This document shows positions 42,636-51,600 of a stretch of 64,000 bases of DNA, in pieces. Every line of letters starts with the position of its first letter. Positions within the stretch are counted from its first letter, which is position 1. The notes beneath the pieces were generated by a model that ran no database searches, had not been told where the DNA came from, and saw nothing but the letters and a program-made list of their open reading frames with translations. The stretch covers positions 3,534,001-3,598,000 of the forward strand of contig NZ_CP048834.1 of NCBI RefSeq assembly GCF_012971745.1, written 5' to 3'. The stretch is from Starkeya sp. ORNL1. Lineage in GTDB: Bacteria; Pseudomonadota; Alphaproteobacteria; Rhizobiales; Xanthobacteraceae. Made by a program: the position numbers and the translations under genes.

Positions 42636-43103
42636 ATGTCCCTGCTGGTGATCGCCGTCGCGGCGTGCGCCGGCTCTTCGCTCGCCGTGTTCGGTGCCCG
42701 CTCGCAGGAGGCGGCGCCGGTCACGCTGGTGCCCCGGCTCACCGGAGCAGCCAACCCGATGGGGCAGGTCCCCGTCCCGCCGCTCGATCGCCCGATCGTC
42801 GACGACATGCGGCGGATGCGGAACTATCCCGAGCAGCCGCCGATCATCCCGCATTCGATCGACGGCTATCAGCTCACCATCAATGCGAACCGCTGCCTCG
42901 AGTGTCACCGGCGCGAGTTCACCGAAGGCTCGGGCGCGCCGATGATCAGCGTGACCCACTTCCAGGACCGCGACGGCCAGGTGCTCGTGGACGTGACGCC
43001 CCGCCGCTATTTCTGCACCGAGTGCCATGTCCAGCAGACCGATGCGAGGGTGCTGGTGCCGAATGATTTCGTCGATGCCGACGATGTCGGCCGCAAGCGA
43101 TAG
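42636..43103 (+). CDS. napB: Periplasmic nitrate reductase dihaem cytochrome subunit NapB
   Basis: The small electron-transfer subunit that partners NapA, 155 residues as a precursor. A signal peptide (SLLVIAVAACAGSSLAVFGA) is followed by two haem sites, CLECHRREF and CTECHVQQT, and the conserved IPHSIDGYQLTINANRCLEC region. Distal His ligands are likely in IPHSID and VTHFQD. ATG 42636, 5 bases after napA, is used; an upstream ATG at 42603 would overlap napA by 28 bases. It passes electrons from NapC to NapA. Confidence 0.93.
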   Translation: MSLLVIAVAACAGSSLAVFGARSQEAAPVTLVPRLTGAANPMGQVPVPPLDRPIVDDMRRMRNYPEQPPIIPHSIDGYQLTINANRCLECHRREFTEGSGAPMISVTHFQDRDGQVLVDVTPRRYFCTECHVQQTDARVLVPNDFVDADDVGRKR

Positions 43104-43112
43104 GCCGGCGCG

Positions 43113-43841
43113 ATGGGGATGCTGAAGGCTCTCTTCCTTGCCGCCTGGCGCATCGTGGTGCGGTTCTGGCAGATCATCAGCCGGCCCAGCGCCTATCTTC
43201 CGCTCGGCTTCCTGACGCTCGGCGGTTTTATCTGCGGCGTCATATTCTGGGGCGGCTTCAACACCGCGCTGGAAGTCACCAACACCGAGAAGTTCTGCAC
43301 CTCCTGCCACGAGATGCGCGACAACGTCTATCAGGAGCTGCAGCAGACGGTGCACTTCACCAACCGGTCCGGGGTTCGCGCAAGCTGCCCGGACTGCCAC
43401 GTGCCGCACAACTGGACCGACAAGATCGCCCGCAAGATGCAGGCGTCCAAGGAGGTGTGGGGCAAGATCTTCGGGACCATCTCGACGCGCGAGAAGTTCC
43501 TCGACATGCGGCTGACGCTGGCCAAGCACGAATGGGCGCGGCTCGAGGCCAATGACTCGCTGGAATGTCGGAACTGCCACTCGGCGGTCGCCATGGACTT
43601 CACCAAGCAGACGCGCCGGGCGGCCGACATCCATGGTCGCTATCTGCTCACCGGGCAGCGCACCTGCATCGACTGCCACAAGGGTATCGCCCACCAATTG
43701 CCCGACATGACAGGGGTGGATCCGGGCTGGAAGGAAGCCCCGGAACTCGAAGGCAAGGACAAGACGTCCAGGTACTTCAGGGATGACCGGCATTTCAGGG
43801 ATGAGCTGCGCGCTTACCTCGCCGACGTGAACGGCGAGTGA
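43113..43841 (+). CDS. napC: NapC/NirT-family tetrahaem cytochrome c
   Basis: A membrane-anchored quinol dehydrogenase of 242 residues that passes electrons from the quinol pool to NapB. One N-terminal helix ([20 protein letters not shown]) anchors it. Four CxxCH haem sites are present: [25 protein letters not shown] and [13 protein letters not shown]. The start is 9 bp after napB. It is the last gene of the nap operon; a GC-rich hairpin follows at 43873. Confidence 0.95.
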   Translation: MGMLKALFLAAWRIVVRFWQIISRPSAYLPLGFLTLGGFICGVIFWGGFNTALEVTNTEKFCTSCHEMRDNVYQELQQTVHFTNRSGVRASCPDCHVPHNWTDKIARKMQASKEVWGKIFGTISTREKFLDMRLTLAKHEWARLEANDSLECRNCHSAVAMDFTKQTRRAADIHGRYLLTGQRTCIDCHKGIAHQLPDMTGVDPGWKEAPELEGKDKTSRYFRDDRHFRDELRAYLADVNGE

Positions 43842-43872
43842 TCTCTTCCGGATGGGCGCGCGACTGAAGTAG

Positions 43873-43907
43873 GCATCCCGGGTGGCTGGTACGCCCGTCC
43901 GGGATGC
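43873..43907 (+). terminator. Candidate terminator after napC
   Basis: Arms GCATCCCGG and CCGGGATGC flank a 17-base loop, followed only by AATTGAG rather than a T-run. The arms resemble the outer arms of family A palindromes. It lies between convergent genes, so it may work in both directions. Confidence 0.5.
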
Positions 43908-43934
43908 AATTGAGCAATCAGAGAAGCCAAATGC

Positions 43935-44234
43935 TCACGGGCAGACCTGAACCCACTGCCCACCCCAGCCACGACGCCAGAAACAGCGCGGACCCGGCGG
44001 CGGTGCCCAGCCGCGCGCATAGCCCGGCGTTCCCCACCAGACGGGGAAGTTGGGACGCCACCAGCAATGGAACGCGCCGCAGACCCAGCGGACATTCTCG
44101 GTGACGGTGCCGACATTGGCAGGAACCGCCGCGCCGGTGGCGGGGGTGGCAATGGCGGCTTCGGCACTGCCGGCGGCGAGGCTTAGCGTCAAGGCAAAGG
44201 CAGCGGCAATAGAGGCTTTACGGAACGCACTCAT
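43935..44234 (-). CDS. Small exported Trp/Gly/Cys-rich protein (GCG_CRPN-type)
   Basis: 99 residues. A signal peptide (SAFRKASIAAAFALTLSLAA to about AEA) precedes a mature part rich in Trp, Pro, Gly and Cys: RWVCGAFHCWWRPNFPVWWG and RCFWRRGWGGQWVQVCP. Four cysteines could make two disulfides. Small rhizobial proteins with this WVCG-x-CxWRP-like opening are annotated as GCG_CRPN-type; their function is unknown. GGGAGAG is before ATG 44234. It is convergent with the nap operon. Confidence 0.72.
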   Translation of the reverse strand: MSAFRKASIAAAFALTLSLAAGSAEAAIATPATGAAVPANVGTVTENVRWVCGAFHCWWRPNFPVWWGTPGYARGWAPPPGPRCFWRRGWGGQWVQVCP

Positions 44235-44445
44235 CGATGCTCTCCCGAGCTTGCGGTGTGACGCCCGTGAGTGTGCCATGTTTTCCTTGCCGCGGAAGGG
44301 TTTCCCCGACCTCTGGAAGGCCCTGGAGCCTGCTTGCGAGAGCTAAATTTTGCGATGGCTAAAAGTTGCGTACCGCCGACAAGCCAAATTAAGGGATGAG
44401 CGACCTAACCTCGCGACAAGACGGCGGGATCGGGAGGCAGGCCAT

Positions 44446-45489
44446 ATGCGTGTCAGGCAGCGGACGAGTACGACGAGCCGTGCCATCCTGGTAGCCATGG
44501 TCGGCCTGGCCTTCCTCATCCGGCCGCTGGCGGCCGATGAGCGGCCGGACTACGCCATGTTCGGCGAGGGCAAGTTCCTGCGCTATCTGAACGCGGAGGC
44601 CGGCGGCATCCGCGCGGTGCCGCGCATCGGCCTGTCGTTCGGCGGCGAACCAATCCGGGCGGTGATCGATTCCGGCTCGACCGGCATCGTCGTCGCCGCG
44701 CGCTATATCCCCAATCTCGACCAGTTGCCGGTGCAGGGCGACGGGCGGCTGACCTATACCAGCTCCGGCCGCGTCATGATCGGCCAATGGGTGGTGACCC
44801 CGGTCACACTGACCGGGCAGGAGGGCGGCAGCGTCTCCACCGAGCCGATGCCGGTGCTGGCGGTGAGCGAGGTGCGCTGCCTGGACAATGCCCGTAACTG
44901 CACGCCCCATGACGATCCCTCCGGCATCGCCATGGTCGGCGTCGGCTTCGCCCGCGAGGGCGACCGGCAAGGCCAGTCCACCCCGGAGAAGAATCCGCTG
45001 CTGCGCGTCACCGGCGGCGACGGGCCGCGCCGGCGCGGCTACATCCTCGCGGCGGAGGGCGTCCATGTCGGGCTGACGCGCGAGAATACGCGCGGCGACT
45101 TCCGCTTCCTGAAGCTGGAACGCCAGCCCGACCGGCCCGACTGGGCCGCCACGCCCGCCTGCATCACCCTGAACGGCGCGAGCCCGCCGGCCTGCGGTTC
45201 GATGCTGGTCGACACCGGCGTCAGCGCCATGTTCATGACCGTGCCGCCCGAACAGGCGCAAGGGGCCGAGCGCACGCTGCCGCCGGGCACGCAGGTGGCG
45301 ATCCGCGCCGGCGACATCGATCTCTACGGCTTCACCGTCGGCGACGGCTCGCCGCTGGCGCCGGAAGGCACGCATCTGCGCGTCTCCAGCGAGGCCAAGC
45401 CCTTCGTCAATACCAGCTTCCACCTGCTGAACGGCTTCGACGTGCTGTACGACGCCGATGCCGGCTATGTCGGCTTCCGCCGCCGCTGA
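44446..45489 (+). CDS. Exported protein with two aspartic-protease-like motifs
   Basis: 347 residues. A signal or anchor (AILVAMVGLAFLIRPLAADE) precedes a mature domain with two lobes. The first contains RAVIDSGSTGIVVAARYIPN (Asp-Ser-Gly), and the second SMLVDTGVSAMFMTVPPEQ (Asp-Thr-Gly). Two such hydrophobic-D-S/T-G motifs about 145 residues apart are the pattern of pepsin-like aspartic proteases. Three cysteines, including CLDNARNC, are present. Activity is inferred only from the motifs. GGGAGGC before ATG 44446 fixes the start. There is no obvious partner gene. Confidence 0.7.
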   Translation: MRVRQRTSTTSRAILVAMVGLAFLIRPLAADERPDYAMFGEGKFLRYLNAEAGGIRAVPRIGLSFGGEPIRAVIDSGSTGIVVAARYIPNLDQLPVQGDGRLTYTSSGRVMIGQWVVTPVTLTGQEGGSVSTEPMPVLAVSEVRCLDNARNCTPHDDPSGIAMVGVGFAREGDRQGQSTPEKNPLLRVTGGDGPRRRGYILAAEGVHVGLTRENTRGDFRFLKLERQPDRPDWAATPACITLNGASPPACGSMLVDTGVSAMFMTVPPEQAQGAERTLPPGTQVAIRAGDIDLYGFTVGDGSPLAPEGTHLRVSSEAKPFVNTSFHLLNGFDVLYDADAGYVGFRRR

Positions 45490-45696
45490 CCGGTCCGCGC
45501 CGAACTTGAATTCAGCAACCGGCGTACAAACCTACGCATGGTCACACTGTCATTGCCTTCGTGTAAATAATTGGCAGCGCAACAGCCTTGCCGGCCCGCG
45601 ACCGCTTGAAGCGGACCGGCGATATGTGGTCCAACCTTCCGCAGCAATCGGCCCCGTGATCTTGCCCGGGGCGCCGCCAGATGAGAGAGCGCGACG

Positions 45697-46668
45697 ATGA
45701 CCTCAAAGCTCGACCAGCTCCGCACCATGACCGTGGTCGTCTCCGATACCGGTGACATCGAGGCGGTGCGGCGCCTGAAGCCGCAGGACTGCACCACCAA
45801 CCCGACGCTGCTGCTGAAAGCCTCCGAGCAGCCCGCTTATGCCCATCTGGTCGACGAGGCCATCGTATGGGGCCAGAAGCAGAGCGGCAGCCTGGAGAAC
45901 GTCACCAAGGCGGTATGCGACCGGCTGGCGCTGAACTTCGGTTCCGAGCTGACCACCATCGTCCCCGGCCGGGTCTCCACCGAGGTCGATGCCGATCTCT
46001 CCTTCGACACCGCGGCGACGCTCGACAAGGCGCGCGCCTTCATCAAATCCTATGAGGAGCGCGGCGTCGGGCGTGAGCGCATCCTGATCAAGGTGGCCTC
46101 GACCTGGGAAGGCATCCGCGCCGCGGAAGTGCTGCAGAAGGAAGGCATCGACTGCAACCTCACCCTGCTGTTCTCGCTGGTGCAGGCCGCCGCGGGCGCC
46201 GATGCCGGCGCCTTCCTGATCTCGCCCTTCGTCGGGCGCATCCTCGACTGGCACGTCAAGGCCGGCGAAGGCCCCTTCACCGCCGAGACCGATCCGGGCG
46301 TGGTCTCGGTGCGGAACATCTACGCCTATTACAAGAAGCACGGCATCAAGACCGTGGTCATGGGCGCCTCGTTCCGCAACACCGGCGAGATCGAGGCGCT
46401 GGCGGGCTGCGACCGCCTTACCATCGGCCCCTCGCTGCTCGACCAGCTGGCAGCGGACGAAGGCACTCTGGTCCGCAGGCTCGACCCGTCGAACACCGAG
46501 GGCGCGCCGGCCAAGCTCGATTTTGACGAGAAGGCGTTCCGCTTCGCCATGAACGAAGACCCGATGGCGACCGAGAAGCTCTCCGAGGGCATCCGCAACT
46601 TCGTCCACGACCTGAACACGCTGCGCGCCACCGTCGCGAAGCGGCTGCAAGGTGCCAAGGCGGCGTAA
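45697..46668 (+). CDS. tal: Transaldolase
   Basis: Transfers a dihydroxyacetone unit between sedoheptulose-7-phosphate and glyceraldehyde-3-phosphate in the non-oxidative pentose phosphate pathway. The 323-residue protein is the TalB-type size. The Schiff-base Lys is in RILIKVASTWEGIRAAEVLQ. The N-terminal signature DTGDIEAVRRLKPQDCTTNP and GRILDWHVKAGE are also present. It is monocistronic, with a 207-bp gap upstream that would hold the promoter; I see no distinct operator there. Confidence 0.96.
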   Translation: MTSKLDQLRTMTVVVSDTGDIEAVRRLKPQDCTTNPTLLLKASEQPAYAHLVDEAIVWGQKQSGSLENVTKAVCDRLALNFGSELTTIVPGRVSTEVDADLSFDTAATLDKARAFIKSYEERGVGRERILIKVASTWEGIRAAEVLQKEGIDCNLTLLFSLVQAAAGADAGAFLISPFVGRILDWHVKAGEGPFTAETDPGVVSVRNIYAYYKKHGIKTVVMGASFRNTGEIEALAGCDRLTIGPSLLDQLAADEGTLVRRLDPSNTEGAPAKLDFDEKAFRFAMNEDPMATEKLSEGIRNFVHDLNTLRATVAKRLQGAKAA

Positions 46669-46709
46669 GACGGCGGCGTGAGGAACAGCGCCTAGCATCA
46701 GGCACTTCA

Positions 46710-47471
46710 GTGATCAGCGAGTTGGAGCCGGCGTTCATCGTCGCCGCGATGCTGGCGGCGATTGCGGTGGGCACCGGCAAGGGCGGCGTGCCGATGATCG
46801 GCATGCTGTCCGTGCCGATCATGTCGCTGGTGATGTCGCCCATCGCCGCCGCCGGGCTGCTGTTGCCGGTCTATGTCGTCAGCGACATGTTCGGCGTCTA
46901 TGCGTATCGGCGCGAGTTCTCGCGCCGAAACCTCGCGATCCTGATGCCGGCCGCCGCGCTTGGCGTCGGCATCGGCTGGGCCACCGCCTCGATCGTGTCC
47001 GAACCGCTGGTGATGCTGCTGGTCGGCGTCATCGGCCTGTCCTTTTGCATGTATCGCTGGTTCTGGAGCGGCGGCGGAACCGCAAAGCCGGCGGACGTGC
47101 CGCGCGGCGTGTTCTGGGGGGCGCTCAGCGGCTTCACCAGCTTCGTCAGTCATGCCGGAGCGCCGCCCTACCAGATGTACGTGGTGCCGCAGCGCCTGCC
47201 GAAGATGGTCTATGCCGGCACCTCGACCATATTGTTCGCGGCCATCAATGTGATGAAGCTGCCGCCCTATTGGGCCTTGGGGCAGCTCGGCATCGGCAAT
47301 CTCAGGATCGCCGCCATGCTGCTGCCGATCGCCATCGCCGGCACTTTCCTCGGCGTATGGCTGACACGCCGGATACCGGAGCTTATCTTCTACCGTGTCG
47401 TCGTCGCCGCGCTGTTCCTGCTGTCGCTCAAACTGGTGTTCGATGGGGTGACCGGCCTCGGTCTGGTCTGA
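46710..47471 (+). CDS. TauE/SafE family sulfite exporter-like membrane protein
   Basis: A polytopic membrane protein of 253 residues with about eight hydrophobic segments (for example [20 protein letters not shown] and [19 protein letters not shown]). The family start [20 protein letters not shown] and the middle motif [20 protein letters not shown] are typical of TauE/SafE permeases, which export sulfite, sulfoacetate or other organic anions. The start is GTG 46710. It follows tal by 41 bp on the same strand, but no functional link is evident. Confidence 0.88.
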   Translation: MISELEPAFIVAAMLAAIAVGTGKGGVPMIGMLSVPIMSLVMSPIAAAGLLLPVYVVSDMFGVYAYRREFSRRNLAILMPAAALGVGIGWATASIVSEPLVMLLVGVIGLSFCMYRWFWSGGGTAKPADVPRGVFWGALSGFTSFVSHAGAPPYQMYVVPQRLPKMVYAGTSTILFAAINVMKLPPYWALGQLGIGNLRIAAMLLPIAIAGTFLGVWLTRRIPELIFYRVVVAALFLLSLKLVFDGVTGLGLV

Positions 47472-47557
47472 ACCCTGAATTCGGCAAAGCCGCATTGCAC
47501 CCTTGCAATCGTATTGCGACGAGAAGCAGCCTATCTTTGCGCCAGGAGGATCGAACC

Positions 47558-48505
47558 ATGCAACTCACTGGCATTCATCATCTTACCGCAGTGACGGCCG
47601 AGGCCGCCCGCAACCACGCCTTCTACACCAAGACGCTCGGCATGCGGCTGGTGAAGAAGACCGTGAACCAGGACGACGTCTCGGCCTATCACCTGTTCTA
47701 CGCCGACAAGGAGGCGTCTCCCGGCACCGACCTCACCTTCTTCGACTGGCGCGTGCCCCGCGAGCGCCGCGGCACCAATGCGATCATTCGCACTTCGCTG
47801 CGCGTCTCCGGCGCGGGCACGCTGAACTGGTGGGCGGAACGCCTCGCCAGCGAAGGCGTGAAGCATGACGGCATCGTCACCCGCGACGGCCGGCTCACCC
47901 TCGACTTCGAGGATTTCGAGGGCCAGCGCCTCAGCCTGATCGATGATGGCGGTGCCGGCGACGCGCATCCCTGGGAGCGCAGCCCGGTTCCGGCCGAGCG
48001 CCAGATCCGCGGCCTCGGCCCGATCGTGATGAGCGTGCCGGACCTGGCGCCGACCGACGTGGTGCTCACCCAGGTGATGAACATGCGCCCGGCACGGACC
48101 TATGAATTGGCGGGCTCCGCGGTCCATGTCTATGAGATGGGCGAAGGCGGGCCGGCGGCGGAACTCCATGTCGCGGTCGAGCCGCATCTGCCGCGCTCGC
48201 GCCAAGGCGCGGGCAGCGTGCATCACGTCGCCTTCCGCACGCCTGACGAGGAACAGTATCGCGCCTGGGCTGCGCGCCTGAACGAGCTGCGGATACCGTC
48301 GAGCGGGCCGGTGGACCGCTTCTATTTCCGCAGCCTGTATTTCCGCGAGCCCAACGGCATCCTGTTCGAGATCGCCACTGACGGCCCCGGCTTCGCGCAG
48401 GACGAGCCGGCGGAAGCCCTCGGCGAAAAGCTGGCGCTGCCGCCCTTCCTCGAGCCACGCCGCAAAGCGATCGAGGCCGGCCTGGTGCCGCTGGAGACAG
48501 TGTGA
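47558..48505 (+). CDS. VOC-family ring-cleaving dioxygenase-like protein
   Basis: 315 residues with two vicinal-oxygen-chelate modules. Module 1 starts [20 protein letters not shown]; module 2 includes [19 protein letters not shown] and [20 protein letters not shown]. Metal ligands are probably His in GIHHLT and VHHVAF and Glu in [18 protein letters not shown]. The group (PcpA/LinE and MhqO-like) contains Fe-dependent hydroquinone dioxygenases and relatives linked to quinone stress. AGGAGG lies before ATG 47558. It ends at a strong terminator (48518). Confidence 0.88.
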   Translation: MQLTGIHHLTAVTAEAARNHAFYTKTLGMRLVKKTVNQDDVSAYHLFYADKEASPGTDLTFFDWRVPRERRGTNAIIRTSLRVSGAGTLNWWAERLASEGVKHDGIVTRDGRLTLDFEDFEGQRLSLIDDGGAGDAHPWERSPVPAERQIRGLGPIVMSVPDLAPTDVVLTQVMNMRPARTYELAGSAVHVYEMGEGGPAAELHVAVEPHLPRSRQGAGSVHHVAFRTPDEEQYRAWAARLNELRIPSSGPVDRFYFRSLYFREPNGILFEIATDGPGFAQDEPAEALGEKLALPPFLEPRRKAIEAGLVPLETV

Positions 48506-48517
48506 GCAACTAAACAC

Positions 48518-48552
48518 AAGGGCCGCGCAGATATCTCTGCGCGGCCCTTTTT
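48518..48552 (+). terminator. Rho-independent terminator after the dioxygenase-like gene
   Basis: A perfect 13-14-bp stem (AAGGGCCGCGCAG / CTGCGCGGCCCTT, loop ATATCT region) is followed by TTTT. It lies 12 bp after the stop codon and is one of the clearest terminators in the window. Confidence 0.9.
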
Positions 48553-48560
48553 AGAGCCGC

Positions 48561-48669
48561 GTCATCCTGAGGCGCGAGCGAAGCGAGCCTCGAAGGATGT
48601 CCACCCCAGTGGGGCGCCTTCTGCTTCAACACCCTTCGAGGCCGCCGGTGGCGACACCTCAGAATGACG
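48561..48669. repeat. Dispersed palindromic repeat, family B (copy 3, opposite arrangement)
   Basis: It starts GTCATCCTGAGGCGCGAGCG and then CCTCGAAGGATG, followed by CACCCCAGTGGGGCG, ACCCTTCGAGGCC and CACCTCAGAATGACG. The segment order is the reverse of copies 1 and 2. It lies between the terminator at 48518 and the autotransporter stop. Confidence 0.8.
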
Positions 48670-48688
48670 TTGCTTAATGCCCGCGCGC

Positions 48689-51600
48689 TCAGAACTTGAC
48701 GACGACGCTGCCCTTCAGCGAGTTGTCGGTGGCCTCGTCCGCCAACTGGCCGGAATAGGAGACGCCGAGCACGGTGTTCGGCAGGATCGCGTAGTCGAGC
48801 CCGGCTTCCACGACCAGCGCATCCTCGGCGATCGGAACGCCGGTGACGATGAAAGGCAGGCTGCCGCTGGCGAAGGCGGATTCGCGCTCCGGCGTGGTGT
48901 CGCCGAAAGCATGCTGCCAACCCAACGACCCCTTCAGCGTGGCCGTCGGGGCGAGCTGGGCTTCCACGCGCACGCCGAGGATGGAGTAGGTCACGCCCTC
49001 GCTGGCGTCGCGCGTGGTAAGGGCGGCAGCGCCACCATTCTCGGTGAAGCCGTCAGTGTCGAGATTGACATAAGCGAGGCTGGCGAACGGCTCGAAGTTC
49101 GCGAGCGCGGCGGCAAACGTGTAGCCGACCTCGCCGAACACCTGAGCGGTGCTGGCCGAATAGTCGGCCGAGAGCGAATTGACGCCGTCGGCGAGAACGA
49201 CGCTGCGGTCGGTCGAGATGTCGTTCCAGCTATAGGCGCCGCCGAAGCGCACGCCGAAGTCGCCCCAATTGCCCGCGCCATAACCGGCGACGTGATAGGA
49301 TTTGGCATTGCCGGAGGAAGCCCGGTCGGAGACGTGGAAGTCTGCCTCCGAATAGCCGGCGGCGACGCCGAAGCGCCAGGTCTCGCCGATCACCCGGTCA
49401 TAGCCGACGAAGATGCCGCCAATGTCGCGGTCGAGGCTGGCGGCATTGCCATTGCCGTCCCAGTCGCCCCAGGAGCCGAAGCCCTTGGCCCAGACGCCGT
49501 TCGACTGGTCGACAGCCTGCGGCGGCGGCGCGGCCTTGACCGGCATGGCGGGAACCGGCGCGAGCCGCTCGATCGGCGCGCGCGCCCGCTCCAGAGCCGC
49601 TTCGCGCACGAACCGGCTGTCGCTGATGAGCATGGTCGAGGTGGAGGCATGGACCTCGCCGGAGAGCCGGTCGAAGGTCTGGTTCGCCTGCGCCGCATTC
49701 AGGCCGAGGATGGTGTCGAACACGAGATCGCCGAGGCCGAGTGACTGCACGGCCTTGGCGACACCGGCCTGGTTGGAGGTGTCGGCGAAGGCCGACCAAG
49801 CCGTGGCCAGCGGGTTGAAGGTCAGCACCACGTCCTGGGCATTGTAGTCGATGTCCGCCACCAGGAAGGGTAGGTCCTGCAGCACGTCTACCGTGTCGAA
49901 CTTGCCACTGACGGCGCCGTTGGCGGTGAAGATCTTGTATTCCCGGCCCACCGTGTAACCGGCGGCGGTATTGATCTGCAGATCACCGTCGACCGTCACA
50001 TTTCCGGTGGCCTCGGTGCGGTCGCTGGTCAGCGCATTGGTCTCCACCTCGTAGAGCGCGCCATCGCTCAGGGTGACGTTGCCGACCGCGTGCAGCGTAT
50101 CGACCGAATTGCCGGGCGCGAGGATGCCGCCCGACAGCACGGTGATGTCGCCGGTCGTGCCCTTGCCGCCCAGCGTGCCGCCGGCATTGACGAACACGTC
50201 GGAGGTGATGCTGCCGTTCACGGCGAGGATGCCGCCATTGATATTGGTGTCGCCGGTATAGAGGCTGTCACCGAAGAGCTCGAAGCGGCCGGTGCCGGTC
50301 TTGGTGAGACCGCCACTGCCTGAGATGACCCCGCCAAAGCTCGTGCTGGCGTTGTCGCTGCCGGTGGTGAGGAAGCCGGCGCCGAGCGAGACATTTCCGG
50401 CGCCGTTGAGCGAGCCGATGGTCTGGCTGTTGCCCTGAAGATCGAGAGCGGCGCCGCTGGCGATGGTCACCGCCGTGCTGGTGGACAGCGCATTGGCGAC
50501 TGCGGTGGCGAGCGTGCCCTGGTTGATCGTGGTCGCGCCGCTATAGGTGTTCGCGGCGCCGAGCGTCAGGCTGTTGGCGCCGGTCTTGGTGAGCCCACCG
50601 GCGCCGGAGATCACGCCGTTCAGGGTGCCCGCACCGAGGCTGGTGTCGATGGTGGCGGTCACGCCCTCGGCAATGCTCGCGGTATTGCCAAGCGCGAAGG
50701 CGCTGCCAAAGGCCAGCGTACTGTCGGAGACGACGGAGAAGGCGCCGGTGCCGATGGCGCCGGCATTGTTGGCCTGGATGGTGCCGCCATCGAACACCGT
50801 GCCGCCCGCATAATTGTTGCCGGCATTGCCCAGGACGAGTGTTCCGGTCCCGGTCTTGCGTAGCGCGCCGGCGCCGGTGAGAGCGCCAGTCCAGCTGGCA
50901 CCGAAGCCATTGGTGTCGATGGTCGAGGTGCCGCCGGTAAGTTCGGCGTCGACCGAGGTGACGAGCTGGGAGCCGATCACCTTGATGGTGCCGCCGCCGA
51001 GGTTGAAGTCGTAGGTGCCGCCTACATTGTTGTAGACGCCCATAAGGCTGCTGCCGCCGATCTCCAGCGTGCCGCCGTCGAGGTTGTAGGTCCCCTTGCC
51101 GTAGCCGGCGAGGTAAAGCTGCGAGCCGGCCATGACACGGAAGGTCCCGCCGCTCTGGTTGATGGTGCCGCTGCTGTTATCGATACCCTGATTGCTCTGG
51201 CTGCGGTCGCCGATGACCATGAAGCCGCGGTCCGTGTCCGGGTTCTCGGTATTGGGCCGCAGTTCCACCAGGGCATTCTCGCTGATGTTGAGCGTACCGT
51301 TGCCGGCGGCCCGTGAGCCCTCATTGCGGCCGATGGAATGGCTGCCGCCTTCGAGGATCAGCTTGCCGTCGCCGCTGATGTCATAAATGCCGGTGCCGCC
51401 CTGGTTGCCGACGTTCAGCGCGACGCAATTGGCGATGGTCGGGCAGGCCGCCTTGAGCATCACCGTGCCACCGGTCTGATTCACCGTGCCGGTGCCGCCG
51501 AAATCGCCTACCCGGAGCGCGACGCCGATGTTCAGCGTGCCGCCGGAGACGTTGAGCTCTGCGGAACCCGATCCGGTCCCCACCATCATGGTGTCCCACT

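Noticed and set aside
38745..43907. An integrative element between the tRNAs and the end of nap
   Set aside because: No integrase, excisionase or direct repeat of a tRNA end was found; transfer remains only a suggestion.
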